Part shown: positions 52,614-63,199 of the stretch, in pieces
Layout of the letters: every line of letters starts with the position of its first letter
Position numbering within the stretch: position 1 is the stretch's first letter
NCBI GenBank assembly: GCA_020852055.1
Contig: JADZBP010000118.1
Coordinates: 1 to 64,000, forward strand
Source of the DNA: Candidatus Latescibacterota bacterium
GTDB taxonomy: Bacteria > Latescibacterota > UBA2968 > UBA8231
DNA: 64,000 nt
Direction: 5' to 3'
Notes under the pieces: model-generated
The model's input: only the letters and a program-made list of their open reading frames with translations
The model's database searches: none
What the model was told of the DNA's origin: nothing
Position numbers and translations under genes: made by a program

Positions 52614-53506
52614 AGGGTCTGGTCCTCAACATCCAGCGCTTCTCCACCCACGATGGCCCCGGGGTGCGCACCACGGTTTTCCTCAAGGGCTGCACCAACA
52701 GCTGCGCCTGGTGCCACAACCCCGAATCCATCCGCCCCCGGCCCGAGGTCCAGATTTACCCCGAGCGCTGCCTGGGCTGTGGCCGCTGCATCGAGGTCTG
52801 TCAGGCCGGCGCCCACCAACTGGTGGAGGGCGCAAAGGGGTACCACCGCGAGCGCTGCCAGCACTGCGGCCGCTGCGCCGAGGAGTGTTTCTCCGGGGCC
52901 CTGGTTGCGGCGGGCCGGTCCCTGGAGGTGGAGGAGGTGATGGCCCAGATCCTGGAGGACGCCCCCTATTACCGCCACTCGCAGGGCGGCGCCACCTTCT
53001 CGGGCGGGGAACCGCTGATGCAGCAGGAGTTCCTGCGCGAGCTGCTGCGGGCCTGCCGGGACCAGGGCATCCACACCGCCGTTGAGACCGCCGGCAACTA
53101 CCCCTGGCCCTTCCTGGCCGAGCTGCTGCCCAGCATCGACCTGGTGATGTACGACCTGAAGATCGCCGACCCTGGGAAACACCGCCGCTACATCGGCAAC
53201 GACGGGGAGCGCATACGGGCCAACCTGCAGTTGCTGGGCGCGGCGGGCAAACCGCTCATCGTCCGCACCCCGGTGATCGGCGGGGTCAACGATACCCCCG
53301 AGGAGATCGGCAGCATCGCCCGCTTCATCGCCGACTTTCCCGAACTGCTCTATTACGAGTTACTGCCCTACCACACCCTGGGCCAGGCCAAGCTGCAGAG
53401 CCTGGGGCTGGAGGAAGAAGAGCGTTTCACCACCCCGTCCAAGGAACACCTGCACGAACTGGCCGAGGTGGCCAGGCAATTCGTCGGCCAGGTGAGACCG
53501 AACTAA
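52610..53506 (+). CDS. Glycyl-radical-enzyme activating enzyme (radical SAM)
   Basis: A 298-residue radical SAM activase. The SAM cluster motif is GCTNSCAWCHNPES; two ferredoxin-like Cys sets follow, CLGCGRCIEVC and CQHCGRCAEEC; FSGGEPLMQQ and AVETAGNYPW are SAM-binding elements. The start is GTG at 52610, overlapping the carbonic anhydrase stop by four bases. The glycyl radical enzyme gene begins 13 bp downstream. It is a paralogue of the activase at 44099 but only moderately similar, so each operon has its own dedicated activase. Confidence 0.95.
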   Translation: MKGLVLNIQRFSTHDGPGVRTTVFLKGCTNSCAWCHNPESIRPRPEVQIYPERCLGCGRCIEVCQAGAHQLVEGAKGYHRERCQHCGRCAEECFSGALVAAGRSLEVEEVMAQILEDAPYYRHSQGGATFSGGEPLMQQEFLRELLRACRDQGIHTAVETAGNYPWPFLAELLPSIDLVMYDLKIADPGKHRRYIGNDGERIRANLQLLGAAGKPLIVRTPVIGGVNDTPEEIGSIARFIADFPELLYYELLPYHTLGQAKLQSLGLEEEERFTTPSKEHLHELAEVARQFVGQVRPN

Positions 53507-53519
53507 TGGAGAACTTCCG

Positions 53520-55679
53520 ATGACCGCTACCACCCAGGATCTCTCGTACCGGGGCCGCATCGAAGCCCTGCGCCAGACCAAGTCCGCGCACACCGCCGAG
53601 AAGCTGCGCCTGCGCGGCTTCATGGATATCGACGACCACGGCTGGATCCCCTGGCCCGACCCCATCCCCTTCGAGCGCAAATCCAATCATCCGGGTGGGG
53701 GCAGCTACGGGGCCGCCTGTATCGGCGAAAACTTCCGCGCCTGGCTGGAGGTGCACCCGGTCTACATCCACCCCCAGAGCGCCCTGGCCGGGGCCTGGGT
53801 GCAGATCGGCCCTCCTGGCGTGGGCGGCTGGCGGCCCGAGGACCGTCCCACCCACCTGACCCCGCTGCACCAGAAATACAATATCCAGTTCACCGGCATC
53901 GGGGCCATGAACCACTGCGGGCCCGACATGCGCCTGGGCCTGGACCTGGGCTGGGGCGGCCTGCTGGAGAAGATCCGCCACTACCGCAACCTCAACCGCC
54001 CTGCGGATACCTCTTTCTACGACGGCGAGGAGGCCCTGGTGCTGGGGGTGCAGGCGTGGATCAGGCGGCACGTGGTCGTGGCACGGGAGATGGCTGACGC
54101 TGAAACGACCCCGGCCCTGCGCGACAACCTGCTCGAGATCGCCGCCATGAACGAGTGGCTGGTGGACAACCCGCCCCGCACCCTGCGCGAGGCCTGCCAG
54201 TTCTTGTCCTGGTTCCAGTCCATCGACCGCATGTGGGCCGCGGGGGGGGCGCTGGGCCAGCTCGACGAGCTGCTGCGGCCCTACTACGAGGCCGACTCGA
54301 CCGCCGGCCGGGGCGATGACGAGCAGGCCACCTGGTGTATCGCCAGCCTCTTCTTCAACGACACCCCCTACTCGCAGATCGGCGGGCTTTCCCCCGAGGG
54401 CCGCGACCTGACCAGCCCGGTCTCCTTCCTGGTGCTGGAAGCCATGCATCTGCTCAAAATCCCCATCAACATCGCCCTGCGGGTCCACGACGAACTCAAC
54501 CCCGAACTCCTGCGGCGGGCGGTGCAATACCTCTTTGAGGACGGCACCGGCTGCAGCTACGCCTGCGCCAAGGGCCTGGACGAGGGCTACGCCCGCAACG
54601 GGGTGCCCCTGCAGGTGGCGCGTATGCGCGCCAAGGTGGGCTGCAACTGGACCGCCCTGCCCGGCATCGAGTACTGCCTGCAGGACGTGACCCGCATGTG
54701 CCTGGTCTCCCCCTTCGAGCACGCCTTCAGGGACACCATCGCCAAAGGGGCCCCAACCCTGGAAAAACTGTGGGACCACTACACCCATCACCTGGGCATC
54801 GCGGTGGACACCATCAAAAAGGGCTTCGACTGGCACATGGAGCACCACGGCCGCAACAGCCCGGAGATCGTGCTCAACCTCTTTATGCAGGGGACCATCG
54901 AGCGGGGCCTGGATATGGCCGAGGGCGGGGTGGACATCTACCGGCTCACCTGCGACGGGGTGGGCCTGGCCACGGTGGCCGACTCCTTTGCCGCCATCGA
55001 GCAGCGGGTGGTCGTGGAGCAGCGGCTGAGCTGGGATGAGCTGGCCGGCCACCTGGAGCACAACTTCGCCGGGGCCGAGCCGGTGCGGCTGATGTTACAC
55101 GCCATCCCCCGCTACGGCTCGGGTGGCTCGCGGGCCGACCACTGGGCCAAGCGGGTGGCCGACCTCTACGGCGACCTAGTGCGCGGCACGCCCACGGCCA
55201 AGGGCTACACCGTGCTGCCCGGCCTTTTCTCCCACGGCATCGTCGCCATGCTGGGCAAGAACCTGGGCGCCACCCCCAATGGCCGGCACGCCGGCGACCC
55301 CATCTCCCACAGCGCCAACCCGGACCCGGGCTTCACCGCCAACGGCGGCTCGGCGCCCACGGCCAAGTCGAACGCCGTGGCCGCGGTGCAGCCGCGCTGG
55401 GGCAACACCACGCCCCTGCAGCTGGACATCGATGCCCATCTTTCGCGGGAAATCGGCGGCATCGAGGCCATCGAGGCGCTGATCAAGGGGCACAACGAGC
55501 TGGGCGGCACCCTGATCAACATCAACGTCATCTCCAAAGAACAGGTCCTGGAGGCCCACGCCGATCCGTCCAAATACCCCGATCTGGTGGTGCGGGTCAC
55601 CGGATACAGCGCCTACTTCCGCAGCCTCTCGCCTGAGTACCGGCAGCAGGTGGTGGACCGGCTCCTGGCCGAGTCCTGA
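53520..55679 (+). CDS. Glycyl radical enzyme with unusual C-N-W active site
   Basis: A 719-residue member of the pyruvate-formate-lyase superfamily. The radical Gly695 lies in VVRVTGYSAYF, and the thiyl Cys375 in KVGCNWTALPG. The residue two after Cys is Trp, not the Glu base of dehydratases, lyases and arylacetate decarboxylases, and there is no Cys-Cys pair as in PFL. The loop therefore fits none of the characterised reaction classes that I know. Partner residues near the N-terminus include NHPGGGSYGAACIGENF. It is preceded by its activase and a carbonic anhydrase, and its stop abuts that of a convergent SGNH hydrolase with no gap. Reaction unknown, with a link to CO2 or bicarbonate inferred. 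Confidence 0.92.
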   Translation: MTATTQDLSYRGRIEALRQTKSAHTAEKLRLRGFMDIDDHGWIPWPDPIPFERKSNHPGGGSYGAACIGENFRAWLEVHPVYIHPQSALAGAWVQIGPPGVGGWRPEDRPTHLTPLHQKYNIQFTGIGAMNHCGPDMRLGLDLGWGGLLEKIRHYRNLNRPADTSFYDGEEALVLGVQAWIRRHVVVAREMADAETTPALRDNLLEIAAMNEWLVDNPPRTLREACQFLSWFQSIDRMWAAGGALGQLDELLRPYYEADSTAGRGDDEQATWCIASLFFNDTPYSQIGGLSPEGRDLTSPVSFLVLEAMHLLKIPINIALRVHDELNPELLRRAVQYLFEDGTGCSYACAKGLDEGYARNGVPLQVARMRAKVGCNWTALPGIEYCLQDVTRMCLVSPFEHAFRDTIAKGAPTLEKLWDHYTHHLGIAVDTIKKGFDWHMEHHGRNSPEIVLNLFMQGTIERGLDMAEGGVDIYRLTCDGVGLATVADSFAAIEQRVVVEQRLSWDELAGHLEHNFAGAEPVRLMLHAIPRYGSGGSRADHWAKRVADLYGDLVRGTPTAKGYTVLPGLFSHGIVAMLGKNLGATPNGRHAGDPISHSANPDPGFTANGGSAPTAKSNAVAAVQPRWGNTTPLQLDIDAHLSREIGGIEAIEALIKGHNELGGTLININVISKEQVLEAHADPSKYPDLVVRVTGYSAYFRSLSPEYRQQVVDRLLAES

Positions 55680-56705
55680 TCAGATCAGGCGCTGCAGCAG
55701 CGGCAGGAAGGCCCGGGCCTGGCGCATGAAACCCAGGTCGGTGGGATGGGAGGAATCCACCGTGCCTTCGTCGTCCCCGCCCAGCAGCTCCTCGCCGGGC
55801 AGGTAGTGCAGATCGCCGAGACCCTGGGCGAGCAGCTCGCCGTGGGCGGCGCGCAGGGCGGCGCGGCTGTCCAGGTTGCGCTGGCGCACGCTGTCGAGGA
55901 AAAAGGCGTTGGTGTAGCTGCGGTCCTCCACCAGCACGATGGGGGCGGCGGGCCGGGCGCGGCGCAGGGTCTGGACCAGGGGCACGGTGCGCTCGGCCAC
56001 TTCCTGGGACGCCATATTGGGCAGGCAGTCGATGACAAAGGCGGCAGCGTCCAGCTCGGCCATCAGCTCGGTGATCGCCGGCTCCATCTTGCCGTTGCCC
56101 GAGAACCCCAGGTTGATCACCGGGCAGTCGAGCCAGCGGCCCAGCAGGGCGGTGTGCACCATGCCAGGGCGGGAGGCGCAGCCGCCCTGGGTAATGGAGG
56201 TGCCGTAGAACACCAGTGGCCGCCGGCGGCCGCTCGGCCGGGGCGGCGCCTTTTCGAGGGTACAGTCGGGCGGCAGGCCGATCTCCACCGCGCTCACCCC
56301 GTTGTACAGGGGCAGGTAGAGCAGGTACTCGCGCCGGCCCGGCGGCAGGCCCGTCACCAACTGCACCTGGCTGGTGGGAAAGGTCTGGGGCACCCCCACC
56401 GCCAGCCAGCGCCATGCCCCCGTCTCGGTCCGGGCGTAGAGGTCCAGGCCGCTCACCCCGGTGGCCGGCATGTGGGGCATGGCCAGGCTCTGGGCCGTCA
56501 GGGTCCAGCGCGCCTGGATGGCCGGGGCGTCGGTGACGAAGCGGGCGCAGAGCCCGGCGCTGTGCCGGCTCAGATCCCACACCGGCTCGCGCACCACGCC
56601 CTGGGCCCGGGCCGGCAGGCGGTCGTAGAAAGACGCCGTATCCATCCAGCCCTTGCCCTCGATCTCCAATTCCCGCAGGTCGTGCCAGCGCACCGTCTCT
56701 TCCAT
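55680..56705 (-). CDS. SGNH/GDSL hydrolase with N-terminal GxDLY beta-domain
   Basis: A 341-residue esterase-like protein. The N-terminal jelly roll (about 35-155) contains the GxDLY hallmark (SGLDLYARTETGAWRWLAVG); the hydrolase domain follows with the nucleophile block FYGTSITQGGCASRPG, the Gly/Asn blocks INLGFSGNGKME and IDCLPNM, and the catalytic Asp-His pair in DSSHPTDLGF. This pairing occurs in acyl or acetyl esterases acting on carbohydrates and natural products. ATG at 56705 lies behind GAGGAGACGGCA. No signal peptide, so it is cytoplasmic. Convergent with the glycyl radical enzyme gene. Confidence 0.9.
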   Translation of the reverse strand: MEETVRWHDLRELEIEGKGWMDTASFYDRLPARAQGVVREPVWDLSRHSAGLCARFVTDAPAIQARWTLTAQSLAMPHMPATGVSGLDLYARTETGAWRWLAVGVPQTFPTSQVQLVTGLPPGRREYLLYLPLYNGVSAVEIGLPPDCTLEKAPPRPSGRRRPLVFYGTSITQGGCASRPGMVHTALLGRWLDCPVINLGFSGNGKMEPAITELMAELDAAAFVIDCLPNMASQEVAERTVPLVQTLRRARPAAPIVLVEDRSYTNAFFLDSVRQRNLDSRAALRAAHGELLAQGLGDLHYLPGEELLGGDDEGTVDSSHPTDLGFMRQARAFLPLLQRLI

Positions 56706-57048
56706 TGCCGTCTCCTCTTTCCTTGGTTGGTTGGGTCCGCGTAATCTACATGACCCCCGCCACCGCGCCAATGGTCCGGCGCTGTATACTGTTTGCCGCC
56801 ACCCGGTGTAACCATCCGTTGGCACGACGATCTCTCTGTTCCGCCTCGGGATAGCCCTTACCAGGCCCGGAACCGTCAATTGCCGTTTACAGTGGTCCGC
56901 GAGCCAGGGCCAAAGCGGAGCACAGCCCAACCCGATATTTTTCAGCAACTTGTGTTTTCTCTGCCCTGCACCTGCAACTGGCATGGATTGTGCAAAAGGA
57001 GGGTACAGAGAGCGCCGATCCCGGGGCTCATACCAGAGGAGGAAGCCC
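56706..57048. other. Noncoding region between divergent SGNH hydrolase and PD40 propeller genes
   Basis: These 343 bp must hold both promoters. On the minus strand TATACA (reverse complement at 56784-56789) lies downstream of GTTACA with an 18-base spacer, a possible promoter for the SGNH gene. A strong ribosome site, AGAGGAGGAAGCCC, precedes the plus-strand gene. No convincing plus-strand -35/-10 pair, tRNA or small gene was seen. Confidence 0.4.
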
Positions 57049-57843
57049 ATGTACAAGCCGATTTATCTCCTGGTGGTGGTCATGGCCCTGCGGGCGGCTA
57101 CCGCGATGGCAGCCCAGGATACCTGCCAGGCGGAAAGCACCGCTGCCACGGATATGGATCTGGTCCCTTCCCCGGACGGCCGGCAGCTCGCCTTCACCTC
57201 CTCGCGGGACGGCGACCTGGAGATCTATGTGAAGGATGTCGACGGCAATAACATCCGCCGCCTCACCTGCCAGCCCGGCGCCGACCGGCAGCCGGTGTGG
57301 TCACCCGACGGCAGCAAACTGGCCTTTGTCTCGGACCGGGACGGCAACGACGAACTCTACGTCATGGACATCAAGGGTGAGCAGCTCGTCCGCCTGACCA
57401 ACCACCGCGGCTACGACTGGCAGCCCTCCTGGTCCCCCGACAGCCGGCAGCTCGTGTTCATGTCCAACCGCGCGGGCAACTGGGATCTGTATCGCGTCAG
57501 TGTAGACGGGCACGGCCTGAAGCAGATCACCGACCACCCGGGCCAGGACGGCCTACCCGCCTGGTCGCCCGACGGCCAGCGGATCGCCTTCGTCTCCGAC
57601 CGCGACGGGGATTTCGAGATCCATGTCGCAGGCGCCGATGGCCGGCAGCTGACCCGGCTGACCCACCGCCCCGGACCCGAACTCTTCCCCTCTTGGTCGG
57701 CAGATGGCCGGGCAATTATCTTTAGGGCGACGGGTGGCGCGGAACAACAATCCTGGTCCGTGAACGCCGATGGAACCGGTGAACCGCTGCCGGAAAGCAG
57801 CCTCTGTGCCGGGCAGGCGGTATCTGCCGCCGGTGGCCTGTAA
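57049..57843 (+). CDS. Exported WD40-like (PD40/TolB-type) beta-propeller protein
   Basis: A 264-residue secreted or periplasmic protein. Signal peptide about 1-22 (ending AMAA). Five PD40 repeats of about 40 residues follow, with the recurring cores [80 protein letters not shown] and [10 protein letters not shown]. TolB's N-terminal domain is missing, so this is a stand-alone propeller, one blade short of the usual six unless the C-terminus completes it. A terminator follows the gene. It lies upstream of the sensor-kinase locus but is separately terminated. Binding partner unknown. Confidence 0.88.
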   Translation: MYKPIYLLVVVMALRAATAMAAQDTCQAESTAATDMDLVPSPDGRQLAFTSSRDGDLEIYVKDVDGNNIRRLTCQPGADRQPVWSPDGSKLAFVSDRDGNDELYVMDIKGEQLVRLTNHRGYDWQPSWSPDSRQLVFMSNRAGNWDLYRVSVDGHGLKQITDHPGQDGLPAWSPDGQRIAFVSDRDGDFEIHVAGADGRQLTRLTHRPGPELFPSWSADGRAIIFRATGGAEQQSWSVNADGTGEPLPESSLCAGQAVSAAGGL

Positions 57844-57885
57844 ACCGCCGCGCCGTTCCGCCCCTTTCTGCCCCCCAACCGGTTG

Positions 57886-57921
57886 AACGGTGGCCTGCCT
57901 CGAAGCAGGCCACCCGTTTTT
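57886..57921 (+). terminator. Intrinsic terminator after the PD40 propeller gene
   Basis: AACGGTGGCCTGC (57886-57898) pairs with GCAGGCCACCCGTT (57905-57918) with one bulged base around a 6-base loop, followed by a run of five T at 57917-57921. It separates the propeller gene from the kinase gene. Confidence 0.85.
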
Positions 57922-57950
57922 ATCCGCCCTCCTCCGGCGTCGAGGTCCAG

Positions 57951-60900
57951 ATGCTCCTCTATTCCGCCTTGCTCCTCTCCCTGTTCCTGGCCGGTTCCGC
58001 TGCAGCGGCCAGGCCCCCCGCGGAACCCACCCTGGTCCGCCTCTCCTTCTGGACCGCCCCCGAACGCCGCACCGAGTTCGCCTCGGCCTACGAGCAGGAG
58101 GTCGCCCCCCTGCTGGCCGACTTTGGCCTGGTAGCCGCCCCCCTGCAGAGCCGCCCCATCGCCGACAGTGTCTTCAGCCGCCTCTTCGTCCTGCCCTCGC
58201 CGGCAGTCTGGTCCGCCACCAAGAAACAACTGGAAACCGACGCCGTCCGCCTCCGCCTGCGGGAACTGCGCCGCCACCTGGCCACCCGCTTCGGCGCCAG
58301 CCGCCCCGACGGGACCATAAAGGCCGGGTTGATGCTCTACTCCGCCCCGGCCGGCAAAGGCCGCAGCCAGCCAGCGGGCAAGGGGCAGGGCCGGGAACTG
58401 GGGCCGGGCAAAGGCAACTGGCGCACCTACGACGCCACCAACGGCCTGGCCGGCCCCTGGGTCATGGACGTGCTGCAGGACCGCGAAGGGTACCTGTGGT
58501 TCGCCACCTTCAACGACGGGGTCAGCCGCTTCGACGGCCAGACCTGGACCACCTTCTCCAACAAGGATGGCCTGGCCGACAACCGCGTCACCGGCCTGCT
58601 CCAGGACGCCCGAGACCAGCTCTGGTTTGCGACCCTGAGCGGGGTCAGCCGCTTCGACGGCCAGACCTGGACCACCTTCTCCAGCAAGGACGGCCTGCCC
58701 GACAACCGCGTCACCGGCCTGCTCCAGGACGCCCGAGGCCAGTACTGGTTCGCCACCCTGGGGGGGGTCAGCTGCTACGACGGCCACACCTGGACCACCT
58801 TCACCGAGCAGAACGGCCTGGCCGACAACCGGGTGATCGACCTGAAGGAGGACCACCAGGGCCGGCTCTGGTTCGCCACCCTGGGGGGAGGCGTCAGTTG
58901 CTACGACGGCCACACCTGGACCACCTTCACCGACAAGGATGGCCTGGCCGAGAACCGCGTCATGTCGATCTTCGAGGACCAGCAGGGCCATATCTGGGTC
59001 GGCGGGATGGACAAAGGATTGAGCCGCTACGACGGCCACACCTGGACCACCTTCACCGACAAGGACGGCCTGGCCAACAACCGGGTGATCGAGATCTTTC
59101 AGGACCGCCGGGGGGTGCTGTGGTTCGGCACCTACGGGGGGGTGAGCCGCTACGACGGCAAAACCTGGACTACCCTGACCACCGCCGACGGCCTGGTCTT
59201 CAACGTGGTCGCCGCCATCTGGCAGGACCGCGAGGGCGCCCTGTGGTTTGGCACCTCGGGGGGGGTGAATCGGTACGACGAGGAGAGCTTCCGGACCTTC
59301 GGCGCTGCCGACGGCATCTCCCCGGAGGGGGTGCACGGGCTCTTCCTGGATCGGGAGGGGCGCATCTGGTTCGCCAACGGCCCCCTGGTCACTCGGGGCG
59401 GCGGGGTGAGCTGTTACGACGGCCACCGGCTGACCACCTACACCACCGCCGACGGTCTGGCCGACGACAAAGTGTCCTCGGTCTCACAGGATCGCGAAGG
59501 AAATCTCTGGTTCGCCACTGCCGGCGGGGCCAGCCGCTACGACGGCCGCACCTTCACCAACTTCACCGAAGAGGACGGCCTGCCCGACAACGAGGTCAAT
59601 TGCATCATCCAGGACCGCCAGGGCAACCTCTGGTTCAGCAGCGGCGACGGGGTGGCCCGGTACGACGGCCGGCGCTTCGAGGTTTTTGCCGCCGAGGACG
59701 GCATGGGCGGCAGCGGCGCCTGCCCCATGCTGCTGGACCGCCAGGGCAACCTCTGGTTCGGCAGCGCCGAGAAAGGGGTGACCCGCTACGACGGCCAGCG
59801 TTTCCAGACCTTCACCACCCGCGACGGGCTGGCCCACAACGATGTGCTCGACATCTATCAGGACCCGCAGGGCGACCTGTGGTTCGCCACCCACGGGGGC
59901 CTGAGCCGCTACGACGGCCAGCGTTTTACCAACCTGACCACCCACCAGGGCCTCAGCTCCAACGACGTGCACGCCATCTCGCAGGCCGCCGACGGCGACC
60001 TGTGGATCGGCACCGATGGCGGCGGGGTGAGCCGCTACGACGGCCAGGTCTTCCAGCACCTCACCCGCGAGGACGGCCTGGCCAGCAATGTGGCCATCGC
60101 GGTGGTTGAGGACGGGCAGGGTTATCTGTGGGCGAGCAGCAACAACGGCATCACCCGGTACCATTCACCCGTACCCACCCCGTTGCCCACCGCCATCGAA
60201 GCCGTGGTGGCCGACCGGCGCTACCCGGCGCGGGGCAAGGTGGAGATCCCCACCGACGCCGGGCTGACCGCCTTCGAATTCCGCACCATGAGTTTCACCG
60301 TGCGCCCCGGCCAGGCCACCTATCTCTACCGGCTGCAGGGCTACGACCAGGACTGGCGCCAGACCCGCTCCAACCGGGTGGAGTACGCCGATCTGCCCAG
60401 AGGCGAATACCTGTTCGAGGTGCGGGCCGTGGACCGCGACCTCAACTACTCCGACCCGGCCCAGGTGCAGGTGGACCTCCACCTGCCCTATGCCCAGCTG
60501 GTCTGGATGGCGAGCCTGGGCCTAGCCCTTTTGCTCTTGGGCTGGCAGGGCAAACGCCTGGTGCAGCGCGACCGCCGGCTGCGGGCCTCCAACCTGGAAC
60601 TGTTGCAGAAGACCGCGGCCCTGGAGGAGGCCTACGGCCAGGTGCGCCGGGCCAACCAGACCAAAAGCGCCTTTCTCGCCAGTATGTCCCACGAATTGCG
60701 CACCCCGCTCAACGCCATTCTCGGTTTCACCGAGTTGCTGCAGGCCAACCGCGAGCAGAACCTCAGCGAGCGCCAGCAGCGCAACCTGGGCACCATCCAC
60801 CGCAACGCCGCCAATCTGCTCCATCTGATCAACGATTTGCTGGATCTGTCCAAGATCGAGGCCGGCCGCACCGCCCTCAACTGCGAACATTTTGTGGTGC

Positions 60901-61379
60901 AGGAGGTGGTGCAGGAGGTGGCGGTGATGGCCGAGCCCCTGCTGCGCGACAAACCCGTGGTCCTCGAAACCACCGGCGGCGACCTGCCCCTGTGGCTCTA
61001 CAGCGACAAAGCCAAACTCAAGCAAATCCTGGTCAACCTGATGAGCAACGCGGTGAAGTTCACCCGCGAGGGACGCATCACCATTCACACTCGGGTCCAG
61101 GAGCAGGGCCTGGAGATCGCAGTGCAGGACACCGGCGCCGGCATCCCGGCCGAAAAACTGGAGGCCATCTTCGAGGAGTTCAGCCAGGTGGACGGCCAGA
61201 CCCTGCCCGGGGTGGTGGGCACCGGTCTGGGGCTGGCCATCACCCGGCGCCTGTGCCAGTTGCTGGGCGGGCAGATCCAGGTGCACAGCGCGGTAGGCCA
61301 GGGTTCCACCTTTACCGTGAGCCTGCCCCTGAGCCTGGCGCCGGAACCCGCCCCCCCCTTGCAGGGAACGCCGGCATGA
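57951..61379 (+). CDS. Membrane sensor histidine kinase with 14-repeat two-component-regulator propeller
   Basis: A 1142-residue sensor. After a signal or anchor (about 1-20), residues 27-115 form a small alpha-beta domain (LVRLSFWTAPERRTEFASAY) reminiscent of NIPSNAP/ABM-like folds. Fourteen propeller repeats of about 42 residues (W-F-A-T ... S-R-Y-D-G ... D-G-L) span about 160-740, enough for two seven-bladed propellers. A Y_Y_Y domain (YLYRLQGYDQDWRQT) and one span (about 848-866) follow. The kinase core has the phosphorylated His914 in MSHELRTPLNAILGF, an N-box NLMSNAVKF, and G-boxes DTGAGIPAEKL and GTGLGLAITRRL. The layout resembles the glycan-sensing hybrid kinases of Bacteroidota, but here receiver and output are separate downstream genes. 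Confidence 0.93.
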   Translation: MLLYSALLLSLFLAGSAAAARPPAEPTLVRLSFWTAPERRTEFASAYEQEVAPLLADFGLVAAPLQSRPIADSVFSRLFVLPSPAVWSATKKQLETDAVRLRLRELRRHLATRFGASRPDGTIKAGLMLYSAPAGKGRSQPAGKGQGRELGPGKGNWRTYDATNGLAGPWVMDVLQDREGYLWFATFNDGVSRFDGQTWTTFSNKDGLADNRVTGLLQDARDQLWFATLSGVSRFDGQTWTTFSSKDGLPDNRVTGLLQDARGQYWFATLGGVSCYDGHTWTTFTEQNGLADNRVIDLKEDHQGRLWFATLGGGVSCYDGHTWTTFTDKDGLAENRVMSIFEDQQGHIWVGGMDKGLSRYDGHTWTTFTDKDGLANNRVIEIFQDRRGVLWFGTYGGVSRYDGKTWTTLTTADGLVFNVVAAIWQDREGALWFGTSGGVNRYDEESFRTFGAADGISPEGVHGLFLDREGRIWFANGPLVTRGGGVSCYDGHRLTTYTTADGLADDKVSSVSQDREGNLWFATAGGASRYDGRTFTNFTEEDGLPDNEVNCIIQDRQGNLWFSSGDGVARYDGRRFEVFAAEDGMGGSGACPMLLDRQGNLWFGSAEKGVTRYDGQRFQTFTTRDGLAHNDVLDIYQDPQGDLWFATHGGLSRYDGQRFTNLTTHQGLSSNDVHAISQAADGDLWIGTDGGGVSRYDGQVFQHLTREDGLASNVAIAVVEDGQGYLWASSNNGITRYHSPVPTPLPTAIEAVVADRRYPARGKVEIPTDAGLTAFEFRTMSFTVRPGQATYLYRLQGYDQDWRQTRSNRVEYADLPRGEYLFEVRAVDRDLNYSDPAQVQVDLHLPYAQLVWMASLGLALLLLGWQGKRLVQRDRRLRASNLELLQKTAALEEAYGQVRRANQTKSAFLASMSHELRTPLNAILGFTELLQANREQNLSERQQRNLGTIHRNAANLLHLINDLLDLSKIEAGRTALNCEHFVVQEVVQEVAVMAEPLLRDKPVVLETTGGDLPLWLYSDKAKLKQILVNLMSNAVKFTREGRITIHTRVQEQGLEIAVQDTGAGIPAEKLEAIFEEFSQVDGQTLPGVVGTGLGLAITRRLCQLLGGQIQVHSAVGQGSTFTVSLPLSLAPEPAPPLQGTPA
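58430..60170 (+). repeat. Fourteen tandem coding repeats of about 126 bp within the sensor kinase gene
   Basis: Each unit carries a similar block around CTACGACGGCCACACCTGGA and GACGGCCTGGCC. Units three to five are almost identical in DNA, suggesting recent expansion; later units have drifted. The repeats encode propeller blades, not a CRISPR array. Confidence 0.85.
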
Positions 61380-61752
61380 AAAAGATCCTCATCGCCGAGG
61401 ACAACCCCGACAACCGCGACTTCCTCTGCCAGGCCCTGGAAGACTGCGACTACGAGGTGGTCTGCACCGTCGACGGGGCGCAGGCCATCGAGCAGGTCCG
61501 CTGCTGCCGTCCCGACCTGATCCTCATGGATCTCTCCATGCCGGTGCTCGACGGCTGGGAGGCGGCCCGGCGCCTGAAGGCCGACCCGGAATTGCGCGCC
61601 ATCCCCATCATCGCTCTCAGCGCCCACGCCATGGTGGGCGACGACGCCCGCGCCCTGCAGGCCGGCTGCAACGACTACCTGAGCAAACCCATTTCCCCGG
61701 CCCGGCTGCTGCTCAAGTTGGAGGAGTGGCTGGGCTGCCGAGACCCGCTGCC

Positions 61753-61756
<4 letters not shown>
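61376..61756 (+). CDS. Single-domain response regulator (receiver)
   Basis: A 126-residue receiver with no output domain. Acidic pair in ILIAEDNPDNRDF, phosphoacceptor Asp in LILMDLSMPVLDGW, Ser in IALSAHAM and Lys in DYLSKPISP. It begins inside the kinase stop (ATGA) and ends inside the start of the NtrC-type regulator (ATGA), so all three are translated together. It may relay phosphate from the kinase to the transcription factor or compete with it. Confidence 0.94.
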
Positions 61757-63162
<1,406 letters not shown>

Positions 63163-63199
63163 AAGCCCACTGGCAGGGGGCGGGAGCAAACCCAAACCC

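Noticed and set aside
57411-59426. A 671-codon minus-strand frame opposite the propeller genes
   Set aside because: Repetitive only because the true plus-strand repeats are; no domain and no plausible start region.
58430-60170. Regularly spaced repeats that could be taken for a CRISPR array
   Set aside because: The unit is about 126 bp, codes for propeller blades in one continuous frame, and there are no unique spacers between identical short repeats.
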